Source: Chryseobacterium angstadtii (GTDB lineage Bacteria > Bacteroidota > Bacteroidia > Flavobacteriales > Weeksellaceae). From it: 64,000 nt of DNA. Positions 59,618 through 64,000 of this stretch are shown here, one piece after another (the stretch's first letter is position 1; the number at the start of each line of letters is the position of its first letter). A program made the translations under genes and the position numbers. The notes under the pieces were generated by a model. The model was not told the DNA's origin, did no database searches, and was given only the letters and a program-made list of their open reading frames with translations. The DNA lies in the NCBI RefSeq assembly GCF_001045465.1, contig NZ_LFND01000006.1, forward strand, positions 310,001 through 374,000. The letters are read 5' to 3'.

Positions 59618-61714
59618 CTACCAGATTTTTATTCTATCCTGAGGCGCTTTGTACATTTTGTCGCCAGGTTTGATATCAAAAGCTTTGTTGAATGCATCCT
59701 GATTAACCAACGGGCCGAATGCTCTGAATACACCCGGAGAGTGCGGATCTGTCTTTACCTGATTGATCATGTACTGATCGGTAGACTTGGTTCTCCACAC
59801 GGTTGCCCAGCTCATAAAGAACCTCTGATCCTGCGTAAACCCGCTTATTTTTCCCGGATTTCCTTTATCTTTCAAATACATCTGCAATGCATCATAAGCT
59901 ACCGCTACTCCACCAAGATCCCCGATATTTTCACCACTTGTGAATTTACCGTTGACAAAGCTTCCTTTTACAGGTTCGTAAGCGCTGTACTGAGCCGCCA
60001 GTTGTGCCACTTTCGCATCAAAGTTTTTACGGTCTTCATCTGTCCACCAGTTATTTAAGTTTCCGTCTCCGTCGAAACGAGAACCACTGTCATCGAATCC
60101 GTGAGAAATTTCGTGTCCGATTACGGCTCCAATTCCTCCAAAGTTAACGGCTGCATCCGCTTTAGGATTATAGAAAGGGGGTTGAAGAATAGCCGCAGGG
60201 AAAACGATTTCATTGTTTGATCCGCTGTAATAAGCGTTCACAGTTTGCGGCGTCATTCCCCATTCTGTTTTATCTACCGGTTTTCCTACTTTATCCAGAT
60301 TTTTCTGATACTGCCAAGCCGCTACATTCTGAAGATTGGAATATAATGTAGCGCCTTCTTTTGGAGCACCTACTTTCAACTGAGTATAGTCTTTCCATTT
60401 ATCCGGATAAGCAATCTTTACGGTAAATTTAGAAAGCTTTTCCTGTGCTTTGACTTTAGTGGCCGGAGACATCCAGTCCATATCAGCGATATGTTTTTTG
60501 AATGATTTCAGAAGGTAATCAATATACGTTTCCATCTGAGCTTTTGCTTCAGGCGTGAAGTATTTTTCAACATATAGTTTCCCGAAAGCTTCACCCAGAA
60601 CTCCGTTCACAAGCGTAAGTCCTCTTTTGTCCATCGGACGCTGCTCTTTTTGCCCCTGAAGGTATTTTGAATAGAAATCAAATCTGATCTGCTCCAGTTT
60701 ATCATCAAGATTGCTGGCATTTCCGTTGATTAAATGATATTTTAAATAATCTTTCAACAACGGAAGGTTCTTTTCAGTGACAAACTGATCCATATTCTGA
60801 TAATATTTCAGTTCACCAATGATCACTCTGTCTGTATTGACACCGGCATCCTGAAGGTATTTAGCCAGATTAACATTTTTAACCAATCCTGAAAGTTCGC
60901 TTACATTTTTAGGGTTGTATCTCAGGTTAGCGTCTCTGTTTTGCTCCAGTGTTAGCAGATAATTGGCAAGCTGTTTTTCGAATGTCACTACATTCTGTGC
61001 AGCCTGTGCCGTATTTTTATATCCTAAAACACCGAATAATTTATCTACATAAGACTGATATTCTGCCAGAGTTTTGGTATTGGCGTCATTTACTTTCTGA
61101 TAATAGTCTCTGCCTAATCCCAGATCCGGACCTCCCAGATATACCGCATTCATCTTAGAATTCTTCATATCGGCACCTACTCTCCATCCATAGAAAGAAT
61201 TGTCGCCCAATTTCGTGGCTTCAAGAAGGTATTTCTGAAGATCATTCAGATTTTTAATGGCATCTATTTTTGCTAAATCACCTTTGATAGGAGCTAGACC
61301 TTCCGCATTTCTTTTGCTTACATCCATGAAGGAAGCATACAGATTCTGGATTTTCTGTCCTTCTGAGCCTGCAGGATAAGTTTCAGATAAAATTTTGTTC
61401 AGGATATCCAGCGAAGCGTCATCCACATTCTCTCTCAAAGCATTGAAAGATCCCCAGCTAGCCTTATCCGAAGGGATTTGAGTCGTTTTCACCCAATTTC
61501 CGTTTACATAGCTAAAAAAATCATCCTGCGGACGTACATTTTTATCCATATAAGATAAATTGATTCCTTCCTCTTTCACTTCTTCTTTCATAGGCTTTTC
61601 AATGGCAACCTTAGTATCTGTTTTGGTTTCTGTACCAGCAGTTTTCGCTGTTCCGCATGAGTTTAAAAATACAATGCCGGAAAGAGCAAGTATTCCAATA
61701 TTTAGCTTTTTCAT
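59618..61714 (-). CDS. M13-family metallopeptidase, lipoprotein
   Basis: A protein of 698 residues of the neprilysin/PepO family, a zinc endopeptidase for small peptides. Seen: a lipobox (VFLNSC), an N-terminal M13_N region (MDKNVRPQDDFFSYVNGNWV), the zinc motif VIGHEISHGFDDSG (HExxH), the third ligand region GENIGDLGGVAVAYDA (ExxxD) and a substrate motif NAYYSGSNNEIVFPAA. It is a close paralogue of the gene at 62185, about 470 bp upstream. Length is normal for the family. It is probably exported to the outer membrane or periplasm. Confidence 0.95.
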   Translation of the reverse strand: MKKLNIGILALSGIVFLNSCGTAKTAGTETKTDTKVAIEKPMKEEVKEEGINLSYMDKNVRPQDDFFSYVNGNWVKTTQIPSDKASWGSFNALRENVDDASLDILNKILSETYPAGSEGQKIQNLYASFMDVSKRNAEGLAPIKGDLAKIDAIKNLNDLQKYLLEATKLGDNSFYGWRVGADMKNSKMNAVYLGGPDLGLGRDYYQKVNDANTKTLAEYQSYVDKLFGVLGYKNTAQAAQNVVTFEKQLANYLLTLEQNRDANLRYNPKNVSELSGLVKNVNLAKYLQDAGVNTDRVIIGELKYYQNMDQFVTEKNLPLLKDYLKYHLINGNASNLDDKLEQIRFDFYSKYLQGQKEQRPMDKRGLTLVNGVLGEAFGKLYVEKYFTPEAKAQMETYIDYLLKSFKKHIADMDWMSPATKVKAQEKLSKFTVKIAYPDKWKDYTQLKVGAPKEGATLYSNLQNVAAWQYQKNLDKVGKPVDKTEWGMTPQTVNAYYSGSNNEIVFPAAILQPPFYNPKADAAVNFGGIGAVIGHEISHGFDDSGSRFDGDGNLNNWWTDEDRKNFDAKVAQLAAQYSAYEPVKGSFVNGKFTSGENIGDLGGVAVAYDALQMYLKDKGNPGKISGFTQDQRFFMSWATVWRTKSTDQYMINQVKTDPHSPGVFRAFGPLVNQDAFNKAFDIKPGDKMYKAPQDRIKIW

Positions 61715-61830
61715 TAAAAAAAATTTTGATTATGTACAAACTTACCAAATATACAAACTTTAGTGATAAGTGATTAAGGATAATTGAGAAATGATGAGGA
61801 ATTGGTAGTGGGTTCGGGTTGCGGGATGCG

Positions 61831-61864
61831 AGTTTCTAGTTTCTAGTTTCTAGTTTCTAGTTAC
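61831..61864. repeat. Heptad tandem repeat AGTTTCT
   Basis: Four perfect copies of AGTTTCT (61831-61858) followed by degenerate copies (AGTTACA; later AGTTTCTAGTTGCA near 61880-61893). The flanking words GGATGCGAG and GGATACGAGG also repeat, so the array is a patchwork of related 7-8-bp words. Confidence 0.8.
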
Positions 61865-61948
61865 AAGATCCGGGTTACTAGTTTCTAGTTGCAGGATACG
61901 AGGTGTGGGATGTGGGATTTAATTTTAAATAGGGTTTTATTTTTAGAA

Positions 61949-61977
61949 CTGGTGGCTTCGAGGGCCTCAGCCGCCAG
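61949..61977. repeat. Hairpin element, right copy
   Basis: Arms CTGGTGGCT (61949-61957) and AGCCGCCAG (61969-61977) with one G-T wobble. In the left copy the same positions read GACT and AGTC. The change on one arm is matched on the other, so the stem is kept. The ATATTTGG tail and ATTTAATACTTC word downstream are shared. Confidence 0.85.
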
Positions 61978-62065
61978 ATATTTGGCGTTTATTATATATT
62001 TAATACTTCAGACTACCCAACTCACAAACCGGATCTCGCAGCTCAAAAACTTGTACCTCATACCT

Positions 62066-62119
62066 CGCATCCCAAAACTCATAACGCTCAAACCCTCTTA
62101 CTCTCCCACTCTCAAACCC
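62066..62119. repeat. 54-bp inverted-repeat arm, right copy
   Basis: Reverse complement of 58151-58204 with one mismatch (A for T in CTCTCCCACTCTCAAACCC against CTCTCCCTCTCTCAAACCC). It sits 66 bp upstream of the second M13 gene's stop. Confidence 0.9.
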
Positions 62120-62137
62120 AAAACCCGCCACCAAAAC

Positions 62138-62165
62138 AAAAACCGCTCATTGCTGAACGGTTTTT
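62138..62165 (-). terminator. Terminator of the second M13 gene
   Basis: Arms AAAAACCGCTCA and TGAACGGTTTTT (62138-62149 and 62154-62165) with one mismatch. The A-rich left flank gives a U-rich tail on the minus strand. It lies 20 bp past the stop. Confidence 0.7.
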
Positions 62166-62184
62166 GAGTATGACGATCTGATGA

Positions 62185-64000
62185 CTACCAGATTTTGATT
62201 CTGTCTGCAGGAGTTTTGTACAATTTGTCTCCCTGTTTTACGTCGAATGCTTTATAGAAAGCGTCTACGTTGATTAGCGGACCGAAGCTTCTGAAATATC
62301 CCGGAGAATGCGGGTCTGTTTTCACCTGGTTCACCATGTATTTTTCACTGGATAAAGTTCTCCAAACGGTTGCCCAGCTTAGGAAGAATCTCTGATCCTG
62401 AGAGAATCCGCTGATTTTTCCTGGGTTTCCTTTATCTTTTAAATACATCTGAAGGGCATCGTAAGCGATATTTACACCTCCTAAATCGGCAATATTTTCA
62501 CCGTTGGTGAAAGTACCGTTGACGAAAGTTCCTTTTACCGGCTCGTATTTGTCATACTGAGCAGCCAATGCTTTTGTTGCTTTTTCGAAGTTGGCTTTAT
62601 CTTCCGGCGTCCACCAGTCTACTAAGTTTCCGTCTGCATCAAACTGAGCACCTGAATCATCAAAACCGTGGCTCATTTCGTGTCCGATTACAGCACCGAT
62701 TCCTCCAAAGTTCACAGCAGCATCCGCTTTAGGATTAAAGAACGGCGGCTGAAGGATAGCAGCAGGGAAAACGATTTCGTTGTTTACCGGGTTGTAATAA
62801 GCATTTACGGTTTGTGGAGTCATTCCCCATTCTGTTTTATCTACAGCTTTACCGATTTTAGCTATATCTTTATTGTATTGCCATTCAGAGATATTCTGAA
62901 GGTTTTTGTATAAAGTTCCTCCTTTAGCTTCAGGAATGATTTCTAATTTTGAATAGTCTTTCCACTTGTCCGGATAAGCCACTTTTACCGTAAACTTGTT
63001 CAGTTTGGTCATTGCCTTTTCTTTCGTTGTAGAAGACATCCACGCCAGGTTATTGATGTGAACTGCGAAGCTTTTCTTCAAATAATCAATCAGCTCCACC
63101 ATCTGTGCTTTTGCTTCAGCAGGGAAGTATTTTTCAACATATAATTTCCCGAAAGCTTCACCAAGAGAACCGTTGATTAATTCGAAACCTCTTTTGTTCA
63201 ATGCTCTCTGCTCCTGCTGGCCTCTCAGATATTTACCGTAGAAAGCAAATCTCATATCACCCAGTTTTTCGCTTAAATAAGAAGCGCTTCCGTGGATCAT
63301 GTGGAATTTCAGATAATCCTTGATGACAGGAAGATTCTGAGCATTCACTAATTTATCGAAGTTCTTGTAATACCCGATTTCTCCGATGATTACTCTATCG
63401 GTGTTCACCCCTACTTTTTTAAGATAAGCAGGAATATCAACTCCTTTTACAAGGGTTGAAAGCTCAGCCATAGTCTGAGGGTTGTACTGAAGCGTATTGT
63501 CACGGCTCTGCTCATTCGTCAGATACGTTTTAGCAATGCTTTTTTCATAGTCTACAATACCTTTTGCCGCAGCATCAGCATTTTTATAGCCTAATTCTTT
63601 AAGCATAGAAGCTACATATTTCTGATATTCAGCAATAGCTTCCGTATTTTTTTCGTTTACTTTCTGATAGTAGTCTCTTCCTAATCCTAAAGAAGCATCT
63701 CCTAAATACACTGCATTCATTTTGGAGTCTTTAAGATCTGCATCAATTCCCCATCCGTAAAGCGTATTTTCACCGTCTTTTGTTACAGAAATCAGGTAAT
63801 TCTGAAGATCAGCAAGGTTTTTGATGGCGTCAATTTTATTCAGGTTTTCCTGGATAGGTTTGATTCCGTCTGCATTTCTTTTCTGCATGTTCATATACGA
63901 TGCGTACAGATCCTGAATTTTTTTCCCTTCGCTTCCGTCTGCAAATTTATCTTTCAGAAGAGAGTTCAAAATAGTCATGGAATTGTTGTCCGTATCTTCT
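62185..64000 (-). CDS. M13-family metallopeptidase, 5' end outside window
   Basis: About 605 residues visible. The frame is open past an internal ATG at 63978 to the window edge (the upstream codons read EDTDNNS), so the true start is beyond 64000 and probably adds about 90 residues with a signal peptide. Zinc motif VIGHEMSHGFDDSG (HExxH), third ligand GENIADLGGVNIAYDA, substrate motif NAYYNPVNNEIVFPAA. Close paralogue of the gene at 59618 (the C-terminal halves are nearly alike). Both stand in the same direction, as a duplication. Confidence 0.95.
   Translation of the reverse strand, partial: EDTDNNSMTILNSLLKDKFADGSEGKKIQDLYASYMNMQKRNADGIKPIQENLNKIDAIKNLADLQNYLISVTKDGENTLYGWGIDADLKDSKMNAVYLGDASLGLGRDYYQKVNEKNTEAIAEYQKYVASMLKELGYKNADAAAKGIVDYEKSIAKTYLTNEQSRDNTLQYNPQTMAELSTLVKGVDIPAYLKKVGVNTDRVIIGEIGYYKNFDKLVNAQNLPVIKDYLKFHMIHGSASYLSEKLGDMRFAFYGKYLRGQQEQRALNKRGFELINGSLGEAFGKLYVEKYFPAEAKAQMVELIDYLKKSFAVHINNLAWMSSTTKEKAMTKLNKFTVKVAYPDKWKDYSKLEIIPEAKGGTLYKNLQNISEWQYNKDIAKIGKAVDKTEWGMTPQTVNAYYNPVNNEIVFPAAILQPPFFNPKADAAVNFGGIGAVIGHEMSHGFDDSGAQFDADGNLVDWWTPEDKANFEKATKALAAQYDKYEPVKGTFVNGTFTNGENIADLGGVNIAYDALQMYLKDKGNPGKISGFSQDQRFFLSWATVWRTLSSEKYMVNQVKTDPHSPGYFRSFGPLINVDAFYKAFDVKQGDKLYKTPADRIKIW

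Larger units (their letters stand above)
61715..62184. other. Intergenic region between the tandem M13 genes
   Basis: No gene. It holds heptad repeats (61831-61858), the right-hand hairpin (61949-61977), the right arm of the 54-bp inverted repeat (62066-62119) and a terminator (62138). A 92-codon frame over this DNA (61889-62167, plus strand) is made of the repeats and is not a gene. Confidence 0.5.

Noticed and set aside
61889..62167. 92-codon plus-strand frame between the M13 genes
   Set aside because: Composed of the hairpin and repeat arms.
1..64000. CRISPR array or complete insertion sequence
   Set aside because: No regularly spaced direct repeats with unique spacers, and no DDE transposase with terminal repeats was seen; the two 'transposase-like' HTH proteins lack a catalytic domain.

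Overview
The window looks like chromosome of a Flavobacteriia member of the Chryseobacterium/Elizabethkingia type (family Weeksellaceae). The DNA is AT-rich and Shine-Dalgarno signals are weak. The gliding lipoprotein gene gldD lies beside mutY. There is a Bacteroidetes-type VI (T6SSiii) sheath pair, and many secreted proteins with a signal peptide followed by a 'QVGINT'-like start. The genus is inferred from protein style, not from a marker gene. No tRNA or rRNA gene and no CRISPR array was seen.

Region 1 (1 to about 7.4 kb) is the right-hand part of an integrated mobilizable or conjugative element: a coupling protein cut by the window edge, a relaxase, a MobC-like accessory protein, a likely oriT, a Toprim primase, a TCATCAA-rich iteron-like region, a primase-linked helicase, an excisionase-like HTH protein, an unknown membrane protein and a tyrosine integrase. 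The likely right end is near 7.4 kb.

Region 2 (7.4-10.7 kb) is a TetR-controlled operon: tetR, an MFS exporter, an O6-alkylguanine methyltransferase and an AlkA-type glycosylase, behind a perfect 15-bp-arm palindrome. Region 3 (11-21.1 kb) is accessory. It holds five related secreted or formerly secreted proteins, decayed relatives, two small HTH proteins and a LuxR-type regulator. Region 4 (21.6-27.4 kb) is a polyol (mannitol-like) catabolic unit: polyol dehydrogenase, sugar MFS permease, outer-membrane protein and fructokinase, divergent from a LacI regulator with two operator palindromes.

Region 5 (27.5-32 kb) pairs two exported ferritin-like proteins, a fasciclin protein and an exported MsrB with a divergent ECF sigma/RskA-type anti-sigma pair; both sigma genes have unusual start codons. 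Region 6 (32-48.4 kb) is mostly housekeeping: lgt, a LytS/LytTR pair, a DoxX-like protein, an SDR, a cold-shock protein with a long leader, an RND efflux operon, an L,D-transpeptidase, a TIGR02117 protein, queG, a rhodanese and an HD protein. Region 7 (48.8-64 kb) holds a hydrolase, a nitronate monooxygenase, surA, a PfkB kinase, gldD, mutY, tssC/tssB, an unknown 348-residue protein and two tandem M13 metallopeptidases.

The least explained structures are in non-coding DNA. A modular inverted repeat (58.15-58.29 kb against 61.95-62.12 kb) encloses the unknown gene and the first M13 gene, and includes a hairpin whose stem is kept by compensatory changes. A perfect 26-bp-arm hairpin sits directly in front of mutY. 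Vestigial signal-peptide genes lie around the secreted-protein cluster.
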